Shown here piece after piece: positions 56,892 to 64,000 of a DNA stretch of 64,000 nucleotides. The translations under genes and the position numbers were made by a program. A model generated the notes under the pieces. That model had not been told where the DNA came from, made no database searches, and saw only the letters and a list, made by a program, of their open reading frames with translations. The stretch is from contig NZ_JAGXTP010000001.1 in assembly GCF_018334155.1 (NCBI RefSeq), positions 434,001 through 498,000 of the forward strand, read 5' to 3'. How positions within the stretch are numbered: position 1 is the first letter of the stretch; the number at the start of each line of letters is the position of its first letter. This DNA is from Devosia litorisediminis. Its GTDB lineage: Bacteria > Pseudomonadota > Alphaproteobacteria > Rhizobiales > Devosiaceae.

Positions 56892-57634
56892 GCGGCGGCG
56901 CTACCTTGGGCGACCAAGTCGAGAAAGATATCTTCGAGACTGGACTCACGACCAATGCGGGTGCGCAGTTCGGCCAGTGTTCCTTCAGCGATCAGTTTGC
57001 CATTGGTGATGACGCCGATGCGTTCGGCCATGCGTTCGGCGACTTCAAGGATGTGGGTGGTCATGATGACGGTAATGCCGTCGCGAACCTTGCCGAGCAG
57101 CACGTCCTTGACCTGGCGAGCCGAGCCGGCATCGAGCCCAGTCAGCGGTTCGTCCAGAATTATCAGCTTGGGGTCGTGCACCAGCGCTCCGGCCAGGGCG
57201 ACCTTTTGCATCATGCCTTTGGAGAAGCCGCCGCACAGCTCGTTCGCATGAGGGCGCAAGCCGAGCCAATCGATCAGCTCATCGGCCTTGGTGCGGGCTG
57301 CAGTAGCGTCGATCTGCCAGAGCCCGGCGACGAATTCGAGGTATTCCAGCGGGGTGAGCCGGTCATAGACCATGGGCTCGTCGGACACCCATGCGACGAT
57401 GCGTTTGGCGGCAATCGGGTCCTGCAGGGTGTTGATGCCAAAGATCTCGATTTTGCCAGCATCGGGTCGCAGCAGCCCCGCAACCATGCGCAGAATGGTG
57501 GTCTTGCCGGCCCCATTGGGTCCGAGCAGGGCGTAGAACTCTCCGGCGCGGACGGTCAGGTCCAGTGCATTGACGACGGGGCGGTCAAAGCTCTTGGTCA
57601 GGCTGGTGATGGCAAGGGCAGGGGCGGTCATCAA
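56888..57634 (-). CDS. ABC exporter ATP-binding protein
   Basis: A 248-residue ABC ATPase: Walker A LLGPNGAGKTTILRMVAGLL (37-56), Q-loop region WVSDEPMVYDRLTPLEYLEF, signature CGGFSKGMMQKVALAGALVH, Walker B LIILDEPLTGLDAGSARQ and switch MTTHILEVAERM. It belongs to the drug/ion/lipid ABC-2 exporter group and pairs with the membrane gene downstream. A palindrome lies 45 bases upstream of its start. Confidence 0.94.
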   Translation of the reverse strand: MMTAPALAITSLTKSFDRPVVNALDLTVRAGEFYALLGPNGAGKTTILRMVAGLLRPDAGKIEIFGINTLQDPIAAKRIVAWVSDEPMVYDRLTPLEYLEFVAGLWQIDATAARTKADELIDWLGLRPHANELCGGFSKGMMQKVALAGALVHDPKLIILDEPLTGLDAGSARQVKDVLLGKVRDGITVIMTTHILEVAERMAERIGVITNGKLIAEGTLAELRTRIGRESSLEDIFLDLVAQGSAAA

Positions 57635-57678
57635 GGGTATCCGGCTGAGGGTTGGCCTGAGCCTAGTCCCAGAGCCCT

Positions 57679-57692
57679 TTCACCGTGGTGAA
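57679..57692. promoter_or_regulatory. Perfect dyad TTCACC-GT-GGTGAA upstream of the ABC exporter
   Basis: A 14-base palindrome, 45 bases before the ATPase start and 103 before the small + strand gene. A second dyad CAAAAC-N5-GTTTTG is at 57703-57719. Together they suggest a repressor site in a divergent promoter; no regulator gene lies nearby. Confidence 0.4.
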
Positions 57693-57794
57693 TCCCAAAA
57701 GCCAAAACGCGAAGTTTTGTACAGGTCAGCGGTGCGGCGGAACCGCATCGGGGCACGGGCCGTTGTTATGGCAATCAAGAATGGAGATTTGATC

Positions 57795-57986
57795 ATGGCA
57801 CCGGTTGAACGAGAGACAGTGGTTGTGAACCGTGGCGGCGGCGGTGGGGCGATCATCGCTATCGTCCTTGCCCTGCTGATCATCGTGGGCGGGTACTTCC
57901 TGTTCTTCAACGGAAATGGTGGCAGTGGCTCGGTCGATGTCGACGTGCCAGCCGTCAATGTCGATGTGGTACCAGACGGGCAGTAA
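57795..57986 (+). CDS. Small single-helix membrane protein
   Basis: A 63-residue protein from ATG 57795 with GGAG nine bases upstream; ATG 57768 would add nine residues. N-terminal MAPVERETVVVNRGGGGGAI, one helix (IIAIVLALLIIVGGYFLFF), then an acidic Gly/Val/Asp repeat tail (VDVDVPAVNVDVVPDGQ) outside. Similar small proteins are common in Hyphomicrobiales, function unknown. Confidence 0.78.
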   Translation: MAPVERETVVVNRGGGGGAIIAIVLALLIIVGGYFLFFNGNGGSGSVDVDVPAVNVDVVPDGQ

Positions 57987-58008
57987 GCCCGGCCCCATCC
58001 TCGCGATC

Positions 58009-58041
58009 AAGAGCGCTCTCTGAGGAGGGCGCTCTTTTGTT
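58009..58041 (+). terminator. Intrinsic terminator after the small membrane protein gene
   Basis: AAGAGCGC, 12-base loop, GCGCTCTT then TTGTTTT, 22 bases after the stop codon. Confidence 0.82.
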
Positions 58042-58272
58042 TTAGGCAAGGCGATCAACCAATTGGCGCGGTGGTTGGGCTGCTTCAGCGCCGGATCTAT
58101 CGGTCCGTTGCGCCAGTGTGCCACCGAAGCGCACTGCTTCGTCCTCAATTGGCGCAAGACCTTTTGGCGCTCGAGGGTCGATGAATTTCCTGGCGTCCGA
58201 TACGTCGTCGCAATTGCGGCAGACATATCCGTTGACGTTGATCGGTCGTGGGTAGTCAGAGCTGATGGCCAT
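58042..58272 (-). CDS. Small CxxC hypothetical protein
   Basis: A 76-residue protein. The first half (DYPRPINVNGYVCRNCDDVS, then DARKFIDPRAPKG) looks like a small alphaproteobacterial family with a VNGYxCxNC-DV core; the CxxC pair could bind a metal or act in redox. The second half is variable. It lies 105 bases downstream of ohr on the same strand. Function unknown. Confidence 0.6.
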   Translation of the reverse strand: MAISSDYPRPINVNGYVCRNCDDVSDARKFIDPRAPKGLAPIEDEAVRFGGTLAQRTDRSGAEAAQPPRQLVDRLA

Positions 58273-58377
58273 GCTGCCTCGCGAAGACTTCTCCAGTCTA
58301 TTCGCACCGCCATCATCAGACGTTACTGCTGCCGGGTCGACGACCCGACAGCGGTAGATTTATGGTTAGTCAAAAGT

Positions 58378-58806
58378 TTAGACGACGGTCAGTCTGACGT
58401 CGATATTGCCGCGTGTGGCATTGGAATAGGGGCAAACCTGATGTGCCTTCTCGACCAGTGCAACTGCCGCATCGTGCTCGACGCCCGGCAAGGTGATCTT
58501 GAGTTCAACGGCGATACCATAGCCCACACCTTCAGCCAGTTCGCCGAAGTCGACAGCCGCATCGATGCTGGTCTCGTCGGCGATCTTGACCTTTTCGCCT
58601 CGGGCGACGGCCTTCAATGCGCCTAGGAAGCAGGCGGAATAACCTGCGGCAAAGAGCTGCTCCGGATTGGTGCCGGGTCCGCCATTCCCGCCCATTTCCT
58701 TAGGCGTGTCGAGGGTGACAGAAAGGCGCTCGTCATTGGTTTTGCTCGTGCCCGTGCGGCCGCCCGTGGAGGTGGCGTGAGCGGTATAGATGGCAGACTT
58801 GATCAT
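58378..58806 (-). CDS. ohr: Organic hydroperoxide resistance protein Ohr
   Basis: A 142-residue OsmC/Ohr-family peroxidase: NPEQLFAAGYSACFLGAL with the peroxidatic Cys59, and AHQVCPYSNATRGN with the resolving Cys125; Arg17 region GGRTGTSKT is kept. It reduces fatty-acid and organic hydroperoxides using lipoyl or thiol donors. Divergent from ohrR, which should repress it until its Cys is oxidised. Confidence 0.96.
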   Translation of the reverse strand: MIKSAIYTAHATSTGGRTGTSKTNDERLSVTLDTPKEMGGNGGPGTNPEQLFAAGYSACFLGALKAVARGEKVKIADETSIDAAVDFGELAEGVGYGIAVELKITLPGVEHDAAVALVEKAHQVCPYSNATRGNIDVRLTVV

Positions 58807-58849
58807 GGGATGGCTTCCTTTGAAGGTGAAATCGGTCCCGTTTAGATAG

Positions 58850-58875
58850 TGTGCAAGTTAATTGTGCGCAATAGA
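58850..58875. promoter_or_regulatory. Candidate OhrR operator between ohr and ohrR
   Basis: An AT-rich imperfect dyad: TGTGCAAGTTAATTGTGCGCA, with a second overlapping symmetry ATTG-N4-CAAT at 58861-58872. Position, 44 bases before each gene, fits an OhrR dimer site. Confidence 0.5.
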
Positions 58876-58918
58876 TAAATTCGTGCTAGTTTGAAACTGT
58901 GTTCAACCGGTGATCCCC

Positions 58919-59368
58919 ATGGCGCTTCAGCAAGACCCCCTCAAACTCGATTCCATGCTGTGCTTTGCCGTTTACGCGGCAGGGCATGCATTTACGCGTT
59001 TTTACAAACCGCGGCTGGATGGGCTAGGGCTGACCTATCCGCAATATCTGGTGTTCCTGGTACTCTGGGAAGCGGATGGTCTCACGGTCAAAGGGCTCGG
59101 GGATAAGTTGTTCCTGGATTCAGGGACGATCACGCCACTGGTCAAACGCCTTGAGGGGCGTGGCTTGGTGCGGCGAGAGCGCGATGAGAACGACGAGCGG
59201 CAGGTGCGTGTGTTTCTGACCACCGAAGGCCGGGCACTGCGCGAGAAGGCTCTGGCCATTCCGCTGGCAGTCGGGGCGGCGCTGGATGGCGAGCGCGAGG
59301 CCATTGATACGCTCCGCGACGGACTGCATCGCTTGCGGGAACGTCTTGACGGTGATCTGGGCGTCTAG
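58919..59368 (+). CDS. ohrR: Organic hydroperoxide sensor OhrR (MarR family)
   Basis: A 149-residue MarR protein from ATG 58919 (GTG 58910 adds three residues). The reactive Cys15 is in the OhrR context SMLCFAVYAAGHAF. The winged helix is LTVKGLGDKLFLDSGTITPL and RRERDENDERQVRVFLTTEG. Oxidation of this Cys by organic peroxides releases DNA. It ends on a CTAG shared with the RNase T2 gene. Confidence 0.95.
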   Translation: MALQQDPLKLDSMLCFAVYAAGHAFTRFYKPRLDGLGLTYPQYLVFLVLWEADGLTVKGLGDKLFLDSGTITPLVKRLEGRGLVRRERDENDERQVRVFLTTEGRALREKALAIPLAVGAALDGEREAIDTLRDGLHRLRERLDGDLGV

Positions 59369-60351
59369 CGCAGGCCGACGGGGTCGACCATGCCGGAGGA
59401 GCAGCCGCCAGATGCGGGGCTCGCGGCTGCGAGCAGGGCTGACAGGTCATCGGGCCCATTGATCGTGCCTGTCAGAGCAATGGTAAGTTCGGTGATGATG
59501 GTGCGGTTGCCGTCAGCTGCGCAGTCCATGCTGACACGCTCGCCAGAGCCGGGACCAAAGGCCTGATCGAAAGCGGTGCGGATCTGGCGCAAGGTGACCT
59601 TCTTGCCGATATTGGCCGCGAAAAGCTCGGCAACCGCAGAAGTGTTGATGGCCAGGAGCAGATCGAGGGAGTCGGCGAAGTATTCTTCCTGCGAGGTGCC
59701 ATAGCAGGTGCCGTGCTTGGTCCATTCGTGGCGGTCCAGCGCGGACATGGTGCCGGGCATTGCCGTGTCGAGATCGCGGCGAAGGCCATCGCTCAGGGGG
59801 ATGGCGGGGAGGTCGCGCCAGCGGCCGTTCTGGCTGGCCCATTGATCGTCGCGCGAGACATCACAGTACTCGTTGTTGCGCGGCTGGGGCCACAGACCGT
59901 GCAGGGTGAAGTGAGTTGCTTCAAAACTGTCTGTGGTCTGGCTCCCGCATTCGGGTTTGCCCGAACTGATTTCGCAGAAGGCAGGTTGCCAGTTGATGGC
60001 CAGCACATATTGCGTACCGCGATAGGCCGGGGCGGTGGTGCCAGCGGTGTGCCCGGTTGCCTGACTGCCCGCAGCGCCTGAGCGACTGCCACACTCGATC
60101 GCGACCCAGCGCTGCTTGGGCTGCGCGTCGGGCACGATGATCCAGTAATGCGTGGCGCGGTCTGCATTGGCGGCGAGTAGTTCGTAGGCGTTGCCGGGGT
60201 GGGTGAGGATATTGCCCGGATTGGTCTGTTTGCGGATCGACTGCAGCGCGAGGCAGGCCTGGTTGGCAGTGAAGGTGCCGGTCAGGGGCACTTCGGCGCG
60301 TGCAGGTGTCACCAACAGCGTCAGCAATACCAACAGCAGCAAGCGGGCCAT
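59365..60351 (-). CDS. Ribonuclease T2 family protein
   Basis: A 328-residue secreted enzyme: signal peptide LLLLVLLTLLVTPARA, and both catalytic blocks, CAS-1 FTLHGLWP (148-155) and CAS-2 HEWTKHGTC (208-216), the latter with the catalytic Glu/Lys/His. An N-terminal ~100-residue domain precedes the core. RNase T2 cuts RNA at any base, leaving 2',3'-cyclic and 3'-phosphates, in the periplasm. The upstream gene on the same strand, CpdB, uses these products. Confidence 0.94.
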   Translation of the reverse strand: MARLLLLVLLTLLVTPARAEVPLTGTFTANQACLALQSIRKQTNPGNILTHPGNAYELLAANADRATHYWIIVPDAQPKQRWVAIECGSRSGAAGSQATGHTAGTTAPAYRGTQYVLAINWQPAFCEISSGKPECGSQTTDSFEATHFTLHGLWPQPRNNEYCDVSRDDQWASQNGRWRDLPAIPLSDGLRRDLDTAMPGTMSALDRHEWTKHGTCYGTSQEEYFADSLDLLLAINTSAVAELFAANIGKKVTLRQIRTAFDQAFGPGSGERVSMDCAADGNRTIITELTIALTGTINGPDDLSALLAAASPASGGCSSGMVDPVGLR

Positions 60352-60374
60352 ATGTTGTCTCCGTCAAAAGCAAT

Positions 60375-60397
60375 GAGGGAGCCATAGCGGCCCCCTC
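60375..60397 (-). terminator. Hairpin between cpdB and the RNase T2 gene
   Basis: On the minus strand GAGGGGGCC, loop GCTAT, GGCTCCCTC (one G-T pair) then ATTGCTTTTG. It follows the cpdB stop and should at least partly stop transcription before the RNase gene. Confidence 0.6.
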
Positions 60398-60420
60398 ACC
60401 AAATTGCCATGCGTCAGGCC

Positions 60421-62397
60421 CTAAAGGGTGATGCGGTACAGCCCGAAGCCGTCCTGGTTGGTTTCGCCCGTGGCCTCAATCTTGATAGCGCTGACGTCGT
60501 CAACCAGATCGGCCGCCTTGGGTCCGGTGGCAAACAGCACCGTGGTGCCGTCCATCGGGGCGAGCGACCAATTGCTGTCGGCCTTTGGATTGATTGTGCC
60601 TTTTTCGACGATGTAGCGGACGATGATGTCACGATTGGTGTCTGGGCCCTTGAAGACAATCACATCCTGGCCGATGCCGGGGAATGTGCCGCCGCCACCG
60701 GCGCGATAATTATTGGTCGCGACGACAAACTTGGCGGCCGGATCGATGGGCTTTCCATCAAACATCAGGTCGACAATGCGGCTGGCGTCGGGATTGGGCT
60801 CTTCCTTCCCATCCGGCGAAAAGCGCGATGGTTGGCTGAGATCGATCTTGTAGGTGACGCCGTCGATCACATCGAAATTGTAGGACGGGAAGTCGTTGTT
60901 GATCAGCTCGGCATCAACCGCGCCGGGCTCGATCTGATTAAAGATGCCGGCCGAACGCTCCAGCCAGTTCTTGACGTCAGCACCGGTAATGACCACGGCC
61001 TGAATGGTGTTGGGGTACAGGTAGAGATCGGCCACATTCTTGATGGCCACCGGGCCGACCGGAACGTCGGTGTAGTAGTCCGGACCACCACGACCACCAG
61101 CCTTGAAGGGGGCTGCGGCCGAGAGGATGGGCAGCCCTTCCCACTCGGTGCCCTTCATCATCTGGGTGATGTACCAGGTCTGGGCCTGGCTGACAATCTG
61201 TACCGACGGATCATCGGCAACGAGCGCGAAGTAGGAGAATAGCGGGGCGGCGGTTTCGCCTACGGCGCGGCGGATATAGTCGAGGGTTTCGGTGTGCTCA
61301 GCTTCCGCGGCGGCGACGACCTCGGCATCGTCCTCGACCAGTGGATTGACCTTGCCATCGACACGCTCGGAGATTGGACGCGCCTCGGAGGTGTGCGAGA
61401 CAATGACCCATTTGCCGTCGGCATCCTGCTCAAGCAGCAGATCGATCAGGCCCATATGGCTGCCCCAGAAGCCGGCCATGACGGCAGGCTTGCCATTGAG
61501 CGTGCCCGCTTCTGTGTCGGCGCCTTCAAGGCCCTGATAATCGGGGCCGGGAAAGACGCGATGATGATGGCCGGTCAGCACAACGTCGATGCCATCAACG
61601 GCGGCCAGCTGCAGCGAGGCGTTCTCGGCGCCGGGCCCCTGATCGGCATCAATACCGGAATGTGACAGGGCGACAATGATGTCGGCACCCTCTTCGCGCA
61701 TTTTGGGGATGTAGGCCTGAGCCGTCTCAATGATGTCGCGCGTATTGACCTTGCCGCTGAGATGGGTGGCGTCCCATGTCATGATCTGGGGCGGCAGGAA
61801 GCCGATCAGGCCAACCTTGATGGTCTTGGTGGCACCAGAGCCGTCGGTCAGCTCCTTATCCACGATCATATAGGGCTTGATGTAGGTATCGTCGCTGAGC
61901 GGGTCTGCGGCCAGCTCGCCGCGCACGAGATTGGCTGAAACGAAGGGGAACTGCGCGCCTTGGAGGGCCTTGTCGAGATATTCCAGACCGTAGTTGAACT
62001 CGTGATTGCCGAGCGTTGCGGCTTCATAACCTAGCGTGTTCATGGCGGCGATGACGGGGTGCACATTGCCGTCGAGGCCCTTTTCATAGGCCATGTAATC
62101 GCCCATCGGGTTGCCCTGGATGATGTCACCATTGTCGATGAGCATGGAGTTGCCAGCCTCAGCACGGATCGACTCGATGATCGATGCGGTGCGGGTCAGG
62201 CCCATCGTGTTGTTGGGGGCGTCCGCATAATAGTCATAGGCGAATACCGCGACGTGCAGGTCGGTGGTTTCAAGAATGCGCAAATGGGCCTGATTGGCCT
62301 GGGCCATAGCGGCGAAGGGGTGCATGGCGGCGAGGGCTCCTACGCTCGCCGAACCAGCGAGGAATGTGCGCCGCGAAATCTTGGGCAAGAAATTCAT
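60421..62397 (-). CDS. cpdB: Periplasmic 2',3'-cyclic-nucleotide 2'-phosphodiesterase / 3'-nucleotidase
   Basis: A 658-residue protein from ATG 62397. A Tat signal ([18 protein letters not shown]) leads to a metallophosphatase domain ([63 protein letters not shown]) and a C-terminal 5'-nucleotidase substrate domain with [19 protein letters not shown]. CpdB turns 2',3'-cyclic nucleotides into 3'-NMPs and then nucleosides. Length is standard. Its 5' leader is highly structured. Confidence 0.93.
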   Translation of the reverse strand: MNFLPKISRRTFLAGSASVGALAAMHPFAAMAQANQAHLRILETTDLHVAVFAYDYYADAPNNTMGLTRTASIIESIRAEAGNSMLIDNGDIIQGNPMGDYMAYEKGLDGNVHPVIAAMNTLGYEAATLGNHEFNYGLEYLDKALQGAQFPFVSANLVRGELAADPLSDDTYIKPYMIVDKELTDGSGATKTIKVGLIGFLPPQIMTWDATHLSGKVNTRDIIETAQAYIPKMREEGADIIVALSHSGIDADQGPGAENASLQLAAVDGIDVVLTGHHHRVFPGPDYQGLEGADTEAGTLNGKPAVMAGFWGSHMGLIDLLLEQDADGKWVIVSHTSEARPISERVDGKVNPLVEDDAEVVAAAEAEHTETLDYIRRAVGETAAPLFSYFALVADDPSVQIVSQAQTWYITQMMKGTEWEGLPILSAAAPFKAGGRGGPDYYTDVPVGPVAIKNVADLYLYPNTIQAVVITGADVKNWLERSAGIFNQIEPGAVDAELINNDFPSYNFDVIDGVTYKIDLSQPSRFSPDGKEEPNPDASRIVDLMFDGKPIDPAAKFVVATNNYRAGGGGTFPGIGQDVIVFKGPDTNRDIIVRYIVEKGTINPKADSNWSLAPMDGTTVLFATGPKAADLVDDVSAIKIEATGETNQDGFGLYRITL

Positions 62398-62436
62398 TGA
62401 TCGTCTCCCTGAAGCGTTCACGTGATGAACTGGACA

Positions 62437-62461
62437 TTTCGGGGGCGTAGCGCTCCCGAAA
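62437..62461 (-). repeat. Leader hairpin 1 of cpdB
   Basis: TTTCGGGGGCG, loop TAG, CGCTCCCGAAA: 11 pairs with one mismatch on the plus strand (a C-A pair in the cpdB mRNA). It shares the unit GCGCTCCCGAA with hairpin 2, 35 bases away. Confidence 0.6.
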
Positions 62462-62485
62462 ACCGGCGCAATGTCCGGCGCGTGG

Positions 62486-62501
62486 CGCTCCCGAAGGAGC
62501 G
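62486..62501 (-). repeat. Leader hairpin 2 of cpdB
   Basis: On the minus strand CGCTCC-TTCG-GGAGCG, a perfect 6-bp stem with a UUCG loop. Because it shares sequence with hairpin 1, alternative pairing is possible. Confidence 0.6.
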
Positions 62502-62743
62502 AGCATGCTCATGCCGCCCTGAGGTGACGCTTGAATGACGGCTGGAGGGTGACGGTATGGATTTTTGATCACCCGGTCAATTTGTGACAGCGGCCAGGCG
62601 TCGGGGTTGTGCGGCCCGCTGAGCCACCCCTGATGGCATGGGAGGGCGATCGGCATTGGACGCGCAATTCGCGGGGAGGTGGAACTGTTTGCATTGCGGC
62701 CCCTTGTTGCTAGGAAGAATGCTCAACGGGAGATGAGACCACC

Positions 62744-63664
62744 ATGAAATGGCGCGGCCGGCAGCAGAGCTCCAATATTGACGACCGTCGCGGCCAGGGT
62801 GGCGGCGGATTTGGTGGCAGCCCGTTTGGACGAAGCAGTGGGGGTGGGTTCCGTATGCCCACCGGTGGCGGTCGGGGTGGTCGCGGCGGCATCGGCAGCC
62901 TGATCGGCATTATTGCCGTGTTGGGTATCATCTGGCTGGTGACGGGGCAGAACCCTGTCGACATGTTGATGGGGAACGCCAGCACGTCGTCCAGTTCATC
63001 GGCTCAGGCATCCGCGAGCGGCGAACCTTCCGAAATGCGCGACTTTGTCGGCGTCGTGGTCAAGGAAACCGAAGACTTGTGGGGCGAGGTTTTCGCTGCA
63101 CAAAATCAGGATTACCCGGAGCCGACCGTGGTGCTTTTTACCGATCAGGTGAACACCGCCTGCGGCGCGGCCGATTCGCGGACCGGGCCATTTTACTGCC
63201 CCGGCGATCAGAAAGTTTACATCGATCTGAGCTTTTACGACCAGTTGCGTGACCAGTTCGGAGCGCCGGGGGATTTTGCCCAGGCCTATGTGCTGGCCCA
63301 TGAAGTGGGGCACCACATTCAGAACATCACGGGCGTGCTGCCCGAGTTCAACCGTCGCCGCGCCAGCCTGAGCCAGGAAGAAGCCAATGCCTATTCGGTG
63401 CGGGTCGAGCTGCAGGCGGATTGCTATGCGGGCGTTTGGGCCAATTACGCCGGCCAGGAAGACCTGCTGGACAATGGCGATATTGAAGAGGCGCTGAACG
63501 CGGCTAACCAGATTGGCGATGATACGCTGCAAAAGCGCATGCAGGGCTATGCGGTGCCCAAGACGTTCAATCACGGTACTTCGGCGCAGCGAAAAACCTG
63601 GTTTGAGCGCGGCTATCGTTCTGGCAATCCCGGAGATTGTGATACGTTCTCGGGCAATGTGTAA
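62744..63664 (+). CDS. ypfJ: Neutral zinc metallopeptidase (YpfJ family)
   Basis: A 306-residue protein: N-terminal MKWRGRQQSSNIDDRRGQGG followed by a Gly-rich stretch, one membrane helix (IGSLIGIIAVLGIIWLVTG), then a periplasmic peptidase domain with the HEVGHH zinc motif (186-191) and the third ligand region ELQADCYAGVWA. NIDDRRG at the N-terminus is a family mark. Substrate unknown. Confidence 0.93.
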   Translation: MKWRGRQQSSNIDDRRGQGGGGFGGSPFGRSSGGGFRMPTGGGRGGRGGIGSLIGIIAVLGIIWLVTGQNPVDMLMGNASTSSSSSAQASASGEPSEMRDFVGVVVKETEDLWGEVFAAQNQDYPEPTVVLFTDQVNTACGAADSRTGPFYCPGDQKVYIDLSFYDQLRDQFGAPGDFAQAYVLAHEVGHHIQNITGVLPEFNRRRASLSQEEANAYSVRVELQADCYAGVWANYAGQEDLLDNGDIEEALNAANQIGDDTLQKRMQGYAVPKTFNHGTSAQRKTWFERGYRSGNPGDCDTFSGNV

Positions 63665-63688
63665 CGATACGAACTGACGGGCGGAACA

Positions 63689-64000
63689 GTGCTGGGAATA
63701 CCTGATAGCGTAATGCCGCATGTGCGGCGCTTTGGCTTTTCGGGGGTGTTTGCCGTCGGCGTGGTGGTGGTGATGGTGTTCGGGATCAACCCGATCACCG
63801 TACTGACCGGACAAGTTGCCGAGCCCTTGCCCTATACGCCCCTCAGCGCCCTTGCGGACCTTGAGACAGGCAAAGCAACGCCGGAAGATCTGGTGGATGC
63901 CGTATCGCGCGAGACCAATGGTTTCTGGGAGCGTGGCTTTCGCAGCGCAGCAGCCTTCTATCCGCCGGTGTCGCTGAGCATGGTTGAAAGCAGCCGCGAG
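63689..64000 (+). CDS. Hypothetical membrane protein, 3' end cut by window edge
   Basis: An open frame from GTG 63689 (or ATG 63713) to the last base, 104 codons so far. After a short N-terminus comes one membrane helix (FSGVFAVGVVVVMVFGI), then a probably periplasmic part (TVLTGQVAEPLPYTPLSALA, VSRETNGFWERGFRSAAAFY). I do not recognise it. It begins 24 bases after the metallopeptidase stop and is probably in its operon. Confidence 0.65.
   Translation, partial: MLGIPDSVMPHVRRFGFSGVFAVGVVVVMVFGINPITVLTGQVAEPLPYTPLSALADLETGKATPEDLVDAVSRETNGFWERGFRSAAAFYPPVSLSMVESSRE

Larger units (their letters stand above)
62398..62743. other. Intergenic region between cpdB and the metallopeptidase gene
   Basis: About 346 bases with no gene. 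It holds two hairpins near cpdB (listed separately) and, nearer the right end, an ATG-proximal ribosome-binding site for the metallopeptidase gene. Both promoters must lie here. Confidence 0.6.

Noticed and set aside
62570..62610. Possible Pho box upstream of cpdB (CTGTCAC..TTGACC)
   Set aside because: The second half-site is too weak against the CTGTCAT consensus.

Overview
The window is 64 kb of GC-rich, densely packed chromosome from an alphaproteobacterium. The best fit is Hyphomicrobiales, close to Devosia or Pelagibacterium, judged from gene content and order alone: a Rieske/cytochrome b/cytochrome c1 operon, a Sinorhizobium-like alpha-galactoside (agp-mel) locus, a CtrA-type box, small DUF1059/DUF1328/DUF2062 proteins and an alphaproteobacterial MotA/MotB pair. 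Most genes are core housekeeping. I see no insertion sequence, prophage, CRISPR array, tRNA or rRNA. The first and last genes are cut by the window edges.

Layout. 1-2.8 kb: the end of a winged-helix/TPR membrane protein and a DUF1036 secreted protein. 2.8-5.8 kb (minus): an SMR exporter, murD2 and murL, an alternative route to the D-glutamate of peptidoglycan. 5.9-11.6 kb: a DGPF/YCII protein, a metallophosphoesterase, two NUDIX hydrolases, a glutathionyl-hydroquinone reductase, a GNAT protein and the CCA-adding enzyme. 11.6-15.0 kb: small DUF proteins, then trmL-hemF-AAA ATPase. 15.2-17.9 kb: the cytochrome bc1 operon. 18-20 kb: apt and a TerC-family protein. 20-24 kb: two MaoC-like hydratases, an AraC regulator and a GH4 glycosidase. 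24-33.6 kb: a CDF transporter, then the alpha-galactoside locus (AraC regulator divergent from binding protein, two permeases, fused double ATPase and MelA). 33.5-42 kb: a GNAT protein, ychF, a sorbosone-dehydrogenase-like protein, pth, rplY, prs, pgeF, an NDUFAF7-like methyltransferase and lgt. 42-47 kb: ubiK, a YbjN protein with proC, cspA, a TPR-methyltransferase and a threonine aldolase. 47-54.3 kb: carB, a LysR/methyltransferase divergent pair and motAB. 54.3-64 kb: clpS, DUF1328, GNAT, an ABC-2 exporter, ohr/ohrR, a periplasmic RNA-salvage pair (RNase T2 and CpdB), a YpfJ-type metallopeptidase and a truncated membrane protein.

How the genes work together. MurD2 adds L-Glu to UDP-MurNAc-L-Ala and MurL epimerises the product. 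The agp genes import alpha-galactosides for MelA. RNase T2 makes 2',3'-cyclic nucleotides that CpdB can degrade in the periplasm. OhrR probably controls ohr from the shared intergenic region. Several junctions have clear hairpin terminators or dyad-symmetric operator candidates, and four tail-to-tail gene pairs end on the same CTAG. I found no convincing wholly undescribed system. The strongest leads are the MurL-MurD2-SMR operon, the dyads in the agp and LysR divergent promoters, the CtrA-like box before the YbjN-proC pair, and the structured leader of cpdB.
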